Below, piece after piece: positions 21,091 to 33,910 of a stretch of DNA of 64,000 nt. Numbering within the stretch: position 1 is the stretch's first letter; every line of letters starts with the position of its first letter. The position numbers and the translations under genes are program-made. The notes beneath the pieces are model-generated. The model had not been told where the DNA came from and searched no databases. It was given only the letters and a program-made list of their open reading frames with translations. The stretch covers positions 26,003,394-26,067,393 of the forward strand of contig NC_092231.1 in assembly GCF_036320965.1 (NCBI RefSeq), read 5' to 3'. This DNA comes from Panulirus ornatus. Its lineage: Eukaryota > Arthropoda > Malacostraca > Decapoda > Palinuridae.

Positions 21091-22450
21091 ATCCTCGTGC
21101 ATATGCTTCCATATTTTTCCTTAACACCATGACTTCCGGTGATATGTTGGACCCTCAGTATTTTTTTCATTGTGAACATCGCGAGATAAATCAGGAATCG
21201 TTTCATCGTACCATCAGCTGATGATATCAGAACATAGTGCGTTATGCGCACGAAGATCACGTCTCTACCAGATTACAGTGGGATAGTAATCATGTCTTCC
21301 AGTGAGCTACTGGAAACGTTAGTTTTGAGCAGAAATGAGTTTTATCTACGGGGGAGATGATGGTGTTATAATGCATACATAGGGAATACCAAATACAGAC
21401 GTCAGTGCATCATAGAAGAGAGATGTATGAGGTCTGGTGATGATTATATCAGATATGCTTACCTTCAGCTGATGTAGCAGAGCAACCATTGCATCGTCGA
21501 TAATGTTAGGATGGGTTCTGTGAAAGTTTAAGACGAGAGAAGCACAGTTGATGATGCCAGGCTTGGCAGCATGTATATATATTGTCCTGGTCGTTATGGT
21601 GTGTGACTGAACGATCATTTTTCACGACGGAAGACACTACTACAGTGTTGGGTAATGTACGAGGAAGATTCACCGTCCAAGCTGACTGTCAGACATCGAA
21701 ACTAATGGAAACGACTGAAATCACTGCAAGACTTTATATTCTCTGGGGCGCCGACAGGAGACGTATATCATGATTTACATATGCCAAGCCCTGGAAGACA
21801 TGGTTTCCAATCAGAAGTCAAAAATGATTCCCTATTGACATTTTCAAGGATGGACGACCCTGCAGGATATCACCACCGGGATCACGATGTTCCACTCTAC
21901 AATAACACAAAACACTGAACACATCCGGGGCCCGGGTCTGTCTGTCTTACGTCACCACCACACATGTTAGACGTGTTGTGTAACAACCAGTGGTGAGGTT
22001 CAGCCTCTCCCTGGTGATGGTGTAGTGATGGTGATCTTAGTAGCGATGGTGTGTGTTGGGGATGACACAGGAGCCTCCCTCCCTGTACCGCACATACTCC
22101 ACTGGTTCAGGGGTGATGGGGGCAGCGTAGTCTTGTGTGCAAATGATGATTCCTTCGGCTACGCTTTTATTATTGTGGCGTAGATCTTCGTATCTCTAAT
22201 GAGGTAGATATAAATGATTTATTTGTTAAAGCAGTTGAATGATTTATGCAGTTAGGTAAGTAGATAGGGAAGTGGGGTGGGTGGGTAAGAGGGTAGGGTT
22301 GAGGCAGGTGGCAGAGGTGAGTCCTGCCTCAGGGATGAGCCTCTTTTGTTTACCCTTTTCATATATTTCCAACCAGATTAATGGGTCGCGTGTCTGTGTC
22401 GGGGGCCTGCCTAACTCTGAAGACTGAACTTATTATACTGGATGTTTGTA
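21088..22450. other. No gene seen
   Basis: The longest stretch here without a microsatellite. ATCAGCTGATGATATCAG near 21213 and TTCAGCTGATGTAG near 21467 are related phrases. Frames of 60-90 codons have no recognised motif. A GGTGATGGTG cluster lies at 22010-22050. Confidence 0.35.
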
Positions 22451-22451
22451 C

Positions 22452-23290
<839 letters not shown>

Positions 23291-23322
23291 AGCGCTACCG
23301 GGCTCTGTCTGCTCACGATTAC

Positions 23323-23455
23323 GATGTGAGTGAAAAGTAACCTGGGCGAGGCTTTATGATTGGGAGTACACTATTGTCAAAGAACTTCTTACACCGAAGG
23401 AGTATACATTTCCCTGCTACTGGAAGGTGCGCTTTGGCTCCAGGAGCCTTTCGAA
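23323..23455 (+). repeat. Dispersed repeat, copy 1 of 2
   Basis: GTGAAAAGTAACC, CGAGGCTTTATGATTGGGAG, ACCGAAGGAGTATACATTTC and CCCTGCTACTGGAAG match 38116-38250 in order and spacing, at roughly 70-75 percent by eye. The family is unnamed to me. Confidence 0.6.
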
Positions 23456-23770
23456 AAAAAGAAAAGAGAAAACAGGAAGCCCGAGCGTTAACACAGTAGG
23501 TCAGTGCCAGTAGAGATCACATCATTATTTAATTTTGTTATCTCCCGCCATAGCCAGGAGCTTTTCAGAATAAATTAATCCAAATCAGGACTTGCAGAAT
23601 GCAGAATTTTGAAGTCACTACCCTGGGTAATGTGGCCATGCTCCTCTGAATGTTGTCTGATCAGGGAGTTCATGGGTTCATTTACCCGCGTCCGTGTCCT
23701 TAAATGGAAACCTTTATGTTGGTCCGTGGGCGTGGCAAGATTGTGAGATGAGTTTCCAATACAAGTGACG

Positions 23771-24026
23771 TTACGGGGTGATGCATAATGATGTATGTAT
23801 AAGCCACAGATGAACGTTACGGGGTGTTGCATAATGATGTATAAGCCACAGATGAACGTTACGGGGTGATGCATAATGATGTATAAGCCACAGATGACCG
23901 TTATGGGGTGATGCATAATGATGTATAAGCCACAGATGAACGTTACGGGGTGATGCATAATGATGTATAAGCCACAGATGAACGTTACGGGGTGATGCAT
24001 AATGATGTATAAGCCACAGGTGAACG
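23771..24026. repeat. 42-bp minisatellite
   Basis: Six units start at 23771, 23817, 23859, 23901, 23943 and 23985. Phrases are TTACGGGGTGATGCATAATG and ATGTATAAGCCACAGATGAA. The first unit has a 4-base TATG insertion. Units are nearly identical. The 14-codon period keeps two minus-strand frames open; not taken as coding. Confidence 0.95.
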
Positions 24027-24029
24027 TTA

Positions 24030-24697
24030 ACCAACTAAGATCTTGACTCTGAATTCATACAGTCTTACTGTCGTGTTAAAAGAGGTGAATACCAACCTTA
24101 GATATAATTTGTTCAAATAATTTGTAAGAGATTGTAACCCACTCGGCTAATTACGGTGATTTCATATGAATTGGACCTTTAGTTATGCTGGGTGAAGGTT
24201 CCTTTCTGGTGAAAGATATAATCAAAATTTTCCTCTTTAACTCAGTAACGTATAAAGTAAATATATTCTTTTCCGTAAACATATCTCGTAAGAAACCCAG
24301 CTCTTGGGTGAAAATAAGGTCGGGCTTAGATATGTTGAAATGGTGGGTGTAGATATGAAGTTACTCGAGGACTTAAATGGAAGGAAGGAGTCAGACTTTG
24401 TGATAAGACCTGTGTAAAGAAGCCACCGTTGTTCCCTTCCGTGAATATATCATTACCGAGGGAGGCAAGTTTGTCTGGACTCTCAGCATTACAAAGAACG
24501 TGGAGGTCAGGCTGTTGTGAAGTGAAGTAAGAACAACAAAAGGTCTCGTCTTAAGACAGATGTATGACAGGATGAAGGCCAACTGTTAGAAAACATTGAT
24601 CTAGTAATCTAACACTTTTGTATGTTATGAAAAGGAGAGATATCTGCTGTGGTACGTTGTCCAGACCTGCTACACCTCCCATACCCCAAGACCTAAC

Positions 24698-24733
<36 letters not shown>

Positions 24734-25021
24734 CACTACTCCTCCCAGCCCTACACTGGTAGACCAACGCCCCCAGACCTTCACCTGCCAGACTTAGATC
24801 TTCATTTTCATTCAATTTGACATTGAAAGAAAAACGTTATATCGTTAGTGGCAGTCACCGACGACCTTGTAAACTGAGTTTTGTTAGAAAGTTGAATTCT
24901 TGTACGCGAGTGTGGGAGCTGGTGCTTCATGACCAGATGATAACATCACGTTTCTCTTAAGATCACGATCTTAGACACATAACCACAGGAATATGAAGTC
25001 ATCTTCACTGAAAGAAAATGG
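24030..25021. other. No gene seen
   Basis: Mixed sequence with (CA)n at about 24702-24732. A 63-codon minus-strand frame at 24391-24582 has no recognised motif. Confidence 0.3.
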
Positions 25022-25192
25022 ACTCCTGTGGTGTATCGGGTAGCGTTCCTGACCGTGACGCATTCGCGGGGCCGCCCAGGGTCGAGCGCATACGTTCGAA
25101 TCTTGATTACGGCAGTCGGTCCATAGTCAACCCAGCTGTTCATCCAACCGTTAGGGGTTTGGTCGATAACATGGGTACCTGGCTCAGAGCAG

Positions 25193-25276
<84 letters not shown>

Positions 25277-25345
25277 CGTTAATGAGATGACCTTGATTAG
25301 GGCCTCAGCTGCCCGTGCCGTCTCAGATGACATAAAAAAAAGAGA
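25022..25345 (+). mobile_element. tRNA-derived SINE with internal (AT)n
   Basis: Head CCTGTGGTGTATCGGGTAGC, GTTCCTGACCGTGACGC and B box GTTCGAATCTTGA at about 25094. The body CAGTCGGTCCATAGTCAACC, GTTCATCCAACC and GGTCGATAACATGGGTACC matches the SINEs at 10.8 and 37.0 kb. Here (AT)n (25197-25274) sits where those have (TG)n. The tail then differs: ATGACCTTGATTAGGGCCTC and CGTGCCGTCTCAGATGAC, then an A-run. Confidence 0.65.
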
Positions 25346-25529
25346 AAACGGAGTAAGTATAGAGCAAGTGGGCACCTCCCCCTCCCCTCCACTTCACCTT
25401 CCTCCGGTGGGGTTCGAACTAACGGTGCCGTGAATGGCAGTAGGGCTCCAGCATACAGGGCAGTAATGTTGGCCCATATGTCAAGCCAGCTCACCGCCCA
25501 TGTAATTGAACGTGAATAATTTGTAGAGT

Positions 25530-25650
25530 TCCTTCCCTAGCCACCGCCCACATTCACCCGACCCACGTTGCTGGCCACCGCCCACACACACCCGACCCAC
25601 GTTGCTGGCCACCGCCCACACACACACCCGACCCACGTTGCTGGCCACAT
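25530..25650. repeat. Three-unit 36-38 bp repeat
   Basis: GCCACCGCCCACA, then a CA-rich spacer of variable length, then CCCGACCCACGTTGCTGG, three times. Length differences lie in the CA part. Confidence 0.85.
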
Positions 25651-25756
25651 TATACAAATTATAATGACATAGTTATGATATTGTTTTTTGATGCAAGCAA
25701 TATGATGGGAGTGTCTGTGGTCAGTACTTTAATGAGCCTCCCACTCATTCACATCT

Positions 25757-25829
25757 TCCTGTTTCTCCTCCTCCTTCTCTTCCTCCTCCTTCTCTTCCTC
25801 CTCCTCCTCCTCCTCCTCCTCCTCCTCCT
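25757..25829. repeat. (CCT)n microsatellite
   Basis: CTCCTCCTT and TTCCTCCTC alternations become pure CTC trinucleotides towards 25829. Confidence 0.85.
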
Positions 25830-26010
25830 GTTCTTCTCTGTTGACAGTAGTAGTTAGTGCTAGAGAATATGACTTATGCATGAGTGTATATAGGTGTCAT
25901 GAATTGTGAAGGGTGTGGTAGCAGGCCAACACTGCTGCCATGCGAGGCCAGCCAGGAACACTGGTCTTTTTTTTCTTTTTTTTGTTCCAGTAAACTGTAG
26001 ACTATTGTTG

Positions 26011-26101
26011 TCCACCCACCACCACCCTCCACCACCACCCTCTACCACCACCCTCTACCACCACTACCACCCTGTATCACCACCACCACCACCATTACCA
26101 C
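26011..26101. repeat. (ACC)n imperfect microsatellite
   Basis: CCACCACCACCCTC and CACCACCACCACCAC runs with CTCTA interruptions. Confidence 0.85.
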
Positions 26102-26411
26102 CGTGGTGGGTTGGCATTTTACGGTTGGAGCCAAAAGTCTCCCTCCCTCCCTCCGTCCTTGATGGTCACCATCACACATGTAGAGGGAGACGGTGGCCGC
26201 CGGGGGTGGGTTTGGGGGGGGGGGGGCTCTGATGGGCTGGTGAAGGCCAAGTAAAATTTTAAAGGAAGTGTTGGATCCTTCGTGGGTTCCCACAGGAGGC
26301 CCTGTCAATCTACGGCTGGGAGGGAACTCCCGCAGGATCTACAGCAACACTTTTTTTCTTCGTGTATATATGACCGCCTTTGGAATTCCGAGCTCTGACG
26401 CCGAGATATTC

Positions 26412-26416
<5 letters not shown>

Positions 26417-26494
<78 letters not shown>

Positions 26495-26650
26495 GTCGCT
26501 TCGTTGTATATCAACTGACTGTTATTTCTCTCTTGTGTCCCCCATGATGATGTGATTGTTACACGAAAGTGCACTTGGGAACTTACCGTGTTTCATTTTT
26601 CCCGTGGACTCGTAGGAATATCTTGATCTCGCGCAAAATTGTGATTCTTC

Positions 26651-26717
<67 letters not shown>
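26417..26717. repeat. Two (AT)n microsatellites
   Basis: (AT)n at about 26417-26491 and 26655-26717, separated by about 165 bases of ordinary sequence. Confidence 0.95.
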
Positions 26718-26719
<2 letters not shown>

Positions 26720-26720
<1 letters not shown>

Positions 26721-27177
26721 TTTTTGATGGTCAAAAAAACCCAGTGCATTATTTGTCCACCTGGAAGACTTTGGTCATCAGATTGAGTGGAGCTATGGTA
26801 AGGTTATCACATGGTACGTTAACTCAGTAATGAAGAGGAGTGTTGTTGTGTCGTATCTTCTCAAACATGGTACAGATGTTATTATGACTCTGAACGTTGT
26901 TGTATATAGATTAGATAACTTTATAAGCGAAAGAAATGTTAAATATATTTCTCAGAACGTAGTTTAAGCTGAGTTTGTAACTTGAGAGAGGCGAGGTCGT
27001 CGAGGGTGACCTGTGACCTAATCCCTTCATCTGTTACTTAATTCATTTGCCTGACCCGCCTACTGGCGGCTGGTGTGTTTAATTCAGCTTCTGTCTATCT
27101 GTATTCAGTCCTGACCATGTAATTATACCTAAGCGCTTGACGCCTCAAGTTTTTGTTTCCTTGTCATTTTACCTACA
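26720..27177. other. Unique-looking stretch containing a perfect DR1 site
   Basis: Balanced sequence without repeat or recognisable open frame. It contains the DR1 at 27007-27019. Confidence 0.35.
27007..27019 (-). promoter_or_regulatory. Perfect DR1 nuclear-receptor-type site
   Basis: TGACCTGTGACCT on the + strand reads AGGTCACAGGTCA on the minus strand: two exact AGGTCA half-sites with one-base spacing. In animals DR1 is bound by RXR/USP, HNF4 and COUP-TF type receptors. It lies outside the foldback repeats. Occupancy is unknown. Confidence 0.35.
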
Positions 27178-27197
27178 CAGACACACACACATACACG

Positions 27198-27273
<76 letters not shown>
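27178..27273. repeat. (CA)n then (AT)n
   Basis: Interrupted (CA)n at 27178-27240 passes into (AT)n at 27241-27273, directly before the SINE-like repeat. Confidence 0.9.
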
Positions 27274-27274
<1 letters not shown>

Positions 27275-27275
<1 letters not shown>

Positions 27276-27506
27276 ATGGGGATAGGGGATTAAGAATACT
27301 TCCCACGTATTCCCTGCGTGTCGTAGAAAGTGACTAAAAGGGGAGGGAGCGGGGGGCTGGAAATCCTCCACTCTCGTTTTTTTTTTAATTTTCCAGGGGA
27401 AGGAACAGAGGGGGCCAGGTGAGGATATTCCAAAAAAGGCCCAGTCCTCTGTTCTTGGCGCTACCTCGCTAACGTGGGAAATGGCGAATGGTTTGAAAGA
27501 AAGAAG

Positions 27507-27507
<1 letters not shown>
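27275..27507 (+). mobile_element. SINE-like repeat, most complete copy
   Basis: CCATGGGGATAGGGGATTAA, GAATACTTCCCACGTATTCC, CTGCGTGTCGTAGAAAGTGA, CTAAAAGGGGAGGGAGCGGG, a T-run, AATTTTCCAGGGGAAGGAAC, GAGGATATTCCAAAAAAGGC, CCAGTCCTCTGTTCTTGGCG, CTACCTCGCTAACGTGGGAA, ATGGCGAATGG, then a GAAAGAAAG tail. It is flanked by (AT)n on both sides. It has no coding capacity. The 3' core resembles the 3' end of the LINE at 46081-47141, as expected of a SINE mobilised by that LINE (inference). Confidence 0.8.
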
Positions 27508-27508
<1 letters not shown>

Positions 27509-27576
<68 letters not shown>

Positions 27577-27605
27577 ATATATATATTGTGTGTGTGTGTG
27601 TGAGC
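27509..27605. repeat. (AT)n and short (GT)n
   Basis: (AT)n with ACATATACATAT interruptions to 27587, then (GT)n. Confidence 0.9.
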
Positions 27606-28879
27606 AGTCAGAAGGCAGATAATCGTAGAACTCAGGTATTCGTGTTTTTGAGTCTCAAATATTGAATGCTTCTTCGGTCCTTACTTTCCTCAGAAAGGTC
27701 GAGTCTCATGCTTCATCCCAGTGTCATCCCTTCATGTGTGGCTGAGCCGTAGTCTTGTTACCCATACATGTGATCAGTGCGGGAGGCCGTCTAGCTCTCC
27801 TCGTGAGTTGAAGTCACCCTGAAATACTCCTCATTCCTCCAGCAAGTTTCGTATTGATTCACAAGCACGTGCAGGTGTGATTCATGACCCTCTGGCGAGT
27901 CATTCTTATTCGTCAAGAAAAGCAGTGGACCAAAGACATCCTCGTGAAACGCCATTGTTTACATTTGTCCAGTTTGACAAGTCGCCTGTGTGACAAGTGT
28001 CGTCTGGTCTGTTTCCTTCCATGTTTGTCGTCTCCGTTTTACGAAGACAAACTTGCGGGAATTTCTTTTCCCTTGTATACCAGCCTTATGTGAGGAATGA
28101 TGATGTTATGTATTGCGACTGGCCAGTTACGCACCGGCCATCCACACCCATTATGCTTCGGTCGGGCAGGGGACGTGAAGTCTTAAGGGGCTACGTGCAG
28201 CCTCATCAGGGGGTAAGTGAGGTATAACTAGAGGAGCAAAAAATATATATATTGCCATTGGGCTAAGGATCCGTCAGCTGAGAGAGGTTAAGAGCTACTG
28301 CTGTAGACTGATAATCTCCCGCCGGTACCCATGGCGTCTCTCTTCATAGTGTCTCCTCTGGAAGGAAGTAAAATGTTCTCTGCTGTTAATGCTTATTGTG
28401 GTTTTTGGATTCTGTACTTCTCATGTATCCTTTAAGATCCTTTCCTCTGAGCTCCTTAGTCTTTGTATCTATTTTTTATATTTTTGAGTGTTGTTCTTGA
28501 TGGATTCATTGTATATAAACGAGCTGTCATTTCTGTGTCCACATTGTGTCCTCAGATCTCTTCATACATTGTTCTTTATGCTAAGTGTACACACCCCTTG
28601 TTCTGTTTAACTCTCCTGTGCCACCTGACTGCCATCTTCTCCATAGTACACTTCTGCCTTTTTCGCTCATATTTCCATGCTTCTTCAAGTAAAACTTTGT
28701 TCATCTCTGTCACCCTGCATCTGTCTCCCACAACCGTCTCCTGCTTCCACTCTGTACACATGGCAGAACCTCTCATAACACTGTCCAGTACTGTGACAGT
28801 GGGGTTCTGTATTCCACTGTGTTGGTTTTGGTGTTCAGCTTTGTTGAATTTCCTTCCATTTACGTCTGCAGGCATTTGG
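27606..28879. other. No gene seen
   Basis: Mostly unique-looking sequence with no microsatellite. Frames of 69-76 codons at 27884-28227 and the first part of a 192-codon frame (28463-28879) lack recognisable domains. The latter runs into (AT)n and Cys/Val translation. Confidence 0.3.
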
Positions 28880-28987
<108 letters not shown>

Positions 28988-29264
28988 AAGATACTTATGC
29001 TTGCCATTGGAACATTATTACTATGGACGTCCAGTATCTAGACAGTCAATCGGTAACATAATATACCTTATCAGTCACCTATATTCCTGCCAGCTTGTGT
29101 TTGTCAGGTCCAACAGCCCGGCAGGTGTTATCATCCTCTCTTATCTTATCAGTAGAAGCAGCAGCAGTAGCACTAGTCGCCGCTCCGGTTGTATATGGTA
29201 TGGTCCAGCTGTTCTGTCATTGGTCGAGAACTATCAAGAACATTGATTATCTATTCCGCTGGTG

Positions 29265-29690
29265 GGTGATAGTGTTGCTTAGTTGATGAGTGTTCTACTG
29301 ATGTGATAGTGTTGTTTTGTTCATGTATGTTCTACTGCTGTGATAGTGTTGTTCTGTTCATGTATGTTCTACTGCTGTGATAGTGTTGTTCTGTTCATGT
29401 ATGTTCTACTGGTATGATAGTGTTGTTCTGTTCATGTATGTTCTACTGGTGTGATAGTGTTGTTCTGTTCATGTGTTCTGCTGGTGTGTTGGTGTTGCTT
29501 TGGTCATGTTCTCTGTTGGCGTGGTAGTGTTGCTGCTTTGTTCATATGTTCTACTGGTGAGGTGATGGTGTTGCTTTGTTCATGTGTTCTACTGGTGAGG
29601 TGGTGTGGTTGCTTTGTTCACGTGTTCTACTTGTGATAGTGTTGCTTTGGTCATGTGTTGTGTGTTTGTGTTGTTTTGATCATTTGTGTT
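29265..29690. repeat. 36-37 bp minisatellite
   Basis: About 11-12 units with phrases TGTTCTACTG, GTGATAGTGTTG and TTCTGTTCATGTAT. The first five units are near-identical; later ones are diverged and shortened. Confidence 0.9.
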
Positions 29691-30149
29691 TCAGTGAGTT
29701 TTGCTTGTGTGTGTGTGTGTGTGTGTATGTGTGTGTGTTGTCCCACGCCACGCCGTAAGGTGGCCGTGTGGTGTTGGCTTACGTGTCTGTGAAGAAATAT
29801 TTTTCGTTAGGGTTTATTTATGGCCACAATGTCCTCAGAAGGTGAGACGCAGCTTTAAGATGTCTCTCATTCTATTAAGAATTTTCTTTTTTCTCAAGCT
29901 AAGGCAGAAGCTCCTCATGGTTTCCTTTGTTATGTTAGTACACATGTATTTTGTGAGTCGTCGGGATGTGCGTGTTGTTTTTTTTTCCTTTCCCTTTTAG
30001 CTGAAATATTGATTAAGGCGCGAGTGTTGTGTCGATGGTGGTCCTCGTCTGAAATTCCGAGCGAGGTTTTAAAGGCGAATGTGTCAAGTATTTTTGAAAC
30101 GGTGGTGCCTCGTATTGTGATGGTGAGCTGGGCATGTGGGTTTGTCAGG

Positions 30150-30195
<46 letters not shown>

Positions 30196-30312
30196 CGGTG
30201 GTGGTGGTGGTGTCAGCACCTGTTGATGTTTGTGCGTCGTGGGGGTCATTATCCAGTAAGTCAGCAAGTGTTGGTGTAAGATGGCTGGTGCTGTCAGCAA
30301 GCTTCAAGGGGC
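29691..30312. other. Mixed sequence with two (GT)n tracts
   Basis: (GT)n at about 29706-29740 and 30155-30194. No gene recognised. Confidence 0.35.
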
Positions 30313-30695
30313 AGGAACACGTCAGCAGCAGCAGGAACACGTCAGCAGCAGCAGAACGTCAGTAGCAGGAGCACGTCAGCAGCAGGAGTACGTCAGCAGC
30401 AGGAGTACGTCAGCAGCAAGAGCACGTCAGCAGCAGGAGAACATCAGCAGCAGGAGCACGTCAGCAGCAGGAGCACATTAGCAGCAGGAGCACGCCAGCA
30501 GCAGGAGCACGCCAGCAGCAGGAGCACGTCAGCAGCAGGAGCACGTCAGCAGCAGGAGCACGTCAGCAGTAGGAGAACATCAGCAGCAGGAGCACGTCAG
30601 CAGCAGGAGCACATCAGCAGCAAGAGCACGTCAGCAGCAAGAGCACATCAGTAGCAGGAGCACGTCAGCAGCAGGAGCACGTCAGCAGCAACAGT
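30313..30695. repeat. 17-bp minisatellite
   Basis: About 22 units of GTCAGCAGCAGGAGCAC with A/G/T variants. The period of 17 makes the reading frame recur every 51 bases. Gln/Ser-rich frames of at least 60 codons are array translations. Confidence 0.95.
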
Positions 30696-30910
30696 AACTA
30701 GATCTTGCTCCTGCGTGAGGCACTCGAGGACGTGGAGGGATGTGAGTGATGACAGGCCACAGCGGGTCACGGGGCAGACCAGCGGGGTCACCCGAATGGA
30801 AGGGGACGAGGAGATAAGGGGAGAAAGAAGCGAGAGGGTCAGAGGACAGGAAAGAGGGGAGAGAACAGGGGAGGAGAGAGGGGAGATAGCTGTGAAGGAT
30901 GTCTGGAAAT

Positions 30911-30913
<3 letters not shown>

Positions 30914-30967
<54 letters not shown>
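30914..30967. repeat. (GA)n microsatellite
   Basis: About 27 GA units inside a purine-rich stretch (30800-30990). Confidence 0.95.
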
Positions 30968-30971
<4 letters not shown>

Positions 30972-32929
30972 GGCGCAGGGAGAGGCACTTGGCAGGGTAA
31001 CAGCACAATATAGGCAGGTTGTCTTGAGGGGGAGACTAACCAATAACGCGTCTCTTGCTGAGGAAATAATTGGCGTTCGACAAGGTGGGTGGCTGGTGCT
31101 GTGAGCCAAGAGCAAGAGGGAGGAGGGGGAGACCAGACGTTCCTCCTGGTATATTCACGTTTGGTCCTACACGGGAACAAGGATCTAAAGGAGAATTACT
31201 GGACTTGGAGAGCTGGGCAAGGCGGAGGCGGGAGGTCGTTTCGAGTGAAGCAGGGAGGTCTCTCAAACATGTGCAAAACTCGCTTTGTTTTTAACTCATA
31301 TCTCTGGATTAGGCTCGTGAGGAAAGCATGAGGATTTGTACATTTTTTTTTTTTTTTTTCTGTAGGAAGCAGGAAAGTGAGTATGTTTTGCACTGAAGTT
31401 CATTGTAGGGTAAGGACACAGTGTTAGACTGAAGCTCGCCATAGCAGTTTAGTAACAGTGTAAAGATATTACAGATTCTTGCTGAAGAAACGAGAGATGG
31501 ATTTTGGATCTGAAGAAATTCTCTCTGTATTTAAAAAGACAAAGGAATTTAATTTTGTTATAGTGTTATTGTTTCTAGTTTACCCCCAGTTTTAAAAGTC
31601 TTTTGTCTTAATTTTGTTGATTGAGGTCAAAAGATATAAACTGATAAGATTTTATGACGGTTCACTTTCATGATTTCACTGTTTTTGAAGACAGGAATCT
31701 GCTGTAGAACTCAGTATCCCAACTCATGTTGTGTCACGTTCGCTGGGTAAGAGTTCCTTGGGGAATTCAGTTGATGGAAATTGAAGGTGTGTAGATAAAC
31801 GATCAGATGAAAGGTAATAAATTAAGTTGGAAAATAGTTTCGGTAACCTTGCACGTTGTGATGGATTAATTTAATGGAAAGAGAAGTGATTGGAAGCAGT
31901 GACCTATGCCGGTCACTCTTCAAAGTACCAATTACTTGGATTGGCTGAGACGTGACCGACAGAAAAAGAAAAAGAAAGAGAGCGAGCCACACACGGCAGG
32001 CCCGCCAGTCCACTAACAAAAGGTGGGGTCGTCTGCCATGCTACCCAGACCAAAGTTTGCACTCCTTCCAACAGTTCCTCACAAGTGAAGCTTAAGAGAA
32101 GGGAAAAGAGAGAGAAAAAAAATGGACTTGGAGGTGAAAACTAACTTGAATTTTAAAGAACGGGAAGTTTGGGTGACAACAGTTAAAATTAGATTGAAGA
32201 ATGGCAAAGTTTAGCCCAAGCGTCTCTGAGAGTTTAGTGGTTTTGGGATGAACGCCGCTAGAAATGTGATTACTCCTGAAGAAGGGGCTGCAGGCGTGGC
32301 TAGACATTAAGGCTTCTTCACTACTTGTCAGGGAAGCAAATAAAGGTTAATTCTGACATCTCCGAGTGAAGAAATTTAGTTGTTGTTGCGGAAATTTTGA
32401 GTTGGTGAAGCTCAAAAACTTTTACTGAAGGCCTCTTGCTTTTCCAGGCACCACGCTTTATTTACGTCTCCGGCGAAGAAAGTTCTGCACTGTATTAAGT
32501 TATAAGAATGTGTTCATGAGAACTTGAGTGTAGTTTTTTCTGAGACACTTATCCATCAAGGGCACTTGAACACAAGTTGTCAGACACTTAACCCAGCAGC
32601 AAGGGCCCCTGAACACAGACGTTACTAATGCAACTTCCTCCTTCCAGGAAGACAGAACAGCCAGTGATGTTCCAGTGTGGCTGCAGGAATTGTTTTTCTT
32701 TAATCGCTCGTGGGACAAGTAGGGAAAACAAGATAATTAAGGAAGAAACTTTTAAATTAGATAACTGAAACTTGGTACAAAAACAAGAGAATAATCTGTT
32801 GGCAAAGAAAGACAGTTTGGACTGGGAGGTGTTAGAGGGAACCATTTCGTATTTGAATTGTTATGACTAAATGGAAGGAAAAGGCAAAAATGCAAGCGCT
32901 GACTGACGAAGGAGAACCTTTAGAGGGTA
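30968..32929. other. Repeat-poor stretch, no gene seen
   Basis: About 2 kb with little microsatellite content, apart from a T-run at 31342-31359. Many short frames, none with a recognisable domain. If host unique sequence exists in the window, this is a likely place for it. Confidence 0.35.
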
Positions 32930-33330
32930 GAATCGAAACCAGGATAACCTGTATCGGAACCTGTCCAGGTTGATATTGGAGTCATTAGCGAAGACGTTAT
33001 AAAAGCAAGCAAAGCTTGCACAATCAAGATAGCAGAGCCAGTATTCAGCATAATCAAGATAGCAGACCTAGTAGTCAGAACTGATAAGACTAAGATTCTC
33101 ATATAATTGCATTTGGACTACTGAAAGTAACATAAACACCAGGACAGCCAACGGAAAGGCCAGTAAAGCAAACATAAGACTAGTAAAGTTAGTATCATGT
33201 CTCCAGGTTAGAAGTGAATGCTGTTGATGTTGGAATAAGAATCTAACACAAACTTAGCGAAGCGAACGTCAGAACAAGTAAAGGCAATATGAACCTCTTC
33301 GAAAAAGTTGACAAAACCAGTAAACCGCAC
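32930..33330. repeat. Degenerate AATCAAGATAGCAGA repeat
   Basis: ACAATCAAGATAGCAGAGCC and ATAATCAAGATAGCAGACC are adjacent units. CCAGTAAAGC, CTAGTAAAG, CAAGTAAAGG and CCAGTAAACC recur further on. Confidence 0.5.
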
Positions 33331-33443
33331 GCTCAAAACTAGAATGGTAATCTCCCCTGGAAATTTAACATTACCATTAACATATACATATGTAGTAATA
33401 TTGTTAAAGTTAACACACGTCATGGTAAAGGAAAGAGGTGAAG

Positions 33444-33600
33444 GCCTTGCAGTTAACCCCCTTGAGTACGACGATAGGACCCTTGAGCATGGCGGCATGA
33501 GCCTTAAGTATGATGGCCTCACCTTTGACCTGATCCTTAAGGGTGAGGTTAGGGACTGGGCCATTATACCCCAGGGTCTTACCGTCGTGTTCATGAGGTG
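33444..33600. repeat. Foldback element
   Basis: The left arm CCTTGAGTACGACGATAGG, CCCTTGAGCATGGCGGCATG, AAGTATGATGGCCTCACC is inverted as GGGCCATTATACCCCAGGGT, CTTACCGTCGTGTTCATGAG. The centre is CCTTTGACCTGATCC / TTAAGGGTGAGG. It has the same architecture as 62127-62310. The left arm has one more 21-bp unit than the right. Confidence 0.8.
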
Positions 33601-33689
33601 AAAGTGTGTTACGGAGGCTTGTGAAGTTATCCAGATTGTATAGACCTCACTGTTTACCGATTTAATTGGGTTTTGAACGCGAGACTGGA

Positions 33690-33910
33690 AGAGCGCCTGG
33701 CTGGCTGGCTGGTTGCCTGACTAGCTGATTGGCTGACTAGCTGGCTGGCTGCTTGGTTGCCTGACTAGCTGATTGGCTGACTAGCTGGCTGGCTGGCTGG
33801 CTGGCTGCTTGGTTGCCTGACTAAGGGATTGGCTGACTAGCTGCCTGGCTGGTTGGTTGCCTGACTAGCTGATTGGCTGGCTGCCTGATCGGCTGCTAGG
33901 TTTGCTGCTT
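33690..33910. repeat. CTGG/CTGACTAGCTGATTGG repeat
   Basis: (CTGG)n stretches alternate with GGTTGCCTGACTAGCTGATT, giving a higher-order period of about 60 bases on a tetranucleotide background. Confidence 0.85.

Noticed and set aside
31040..31104. GVRQGG phrase as an RT motif B
   Set aside because: Only six residues match; no neighbouring RT motif is found on either side.
33308..33601. 97-128 codon frames on both strands
   Set aside because: Both lie across the palindromic foldback element. Openness on both strands follows from the inverted repeat.
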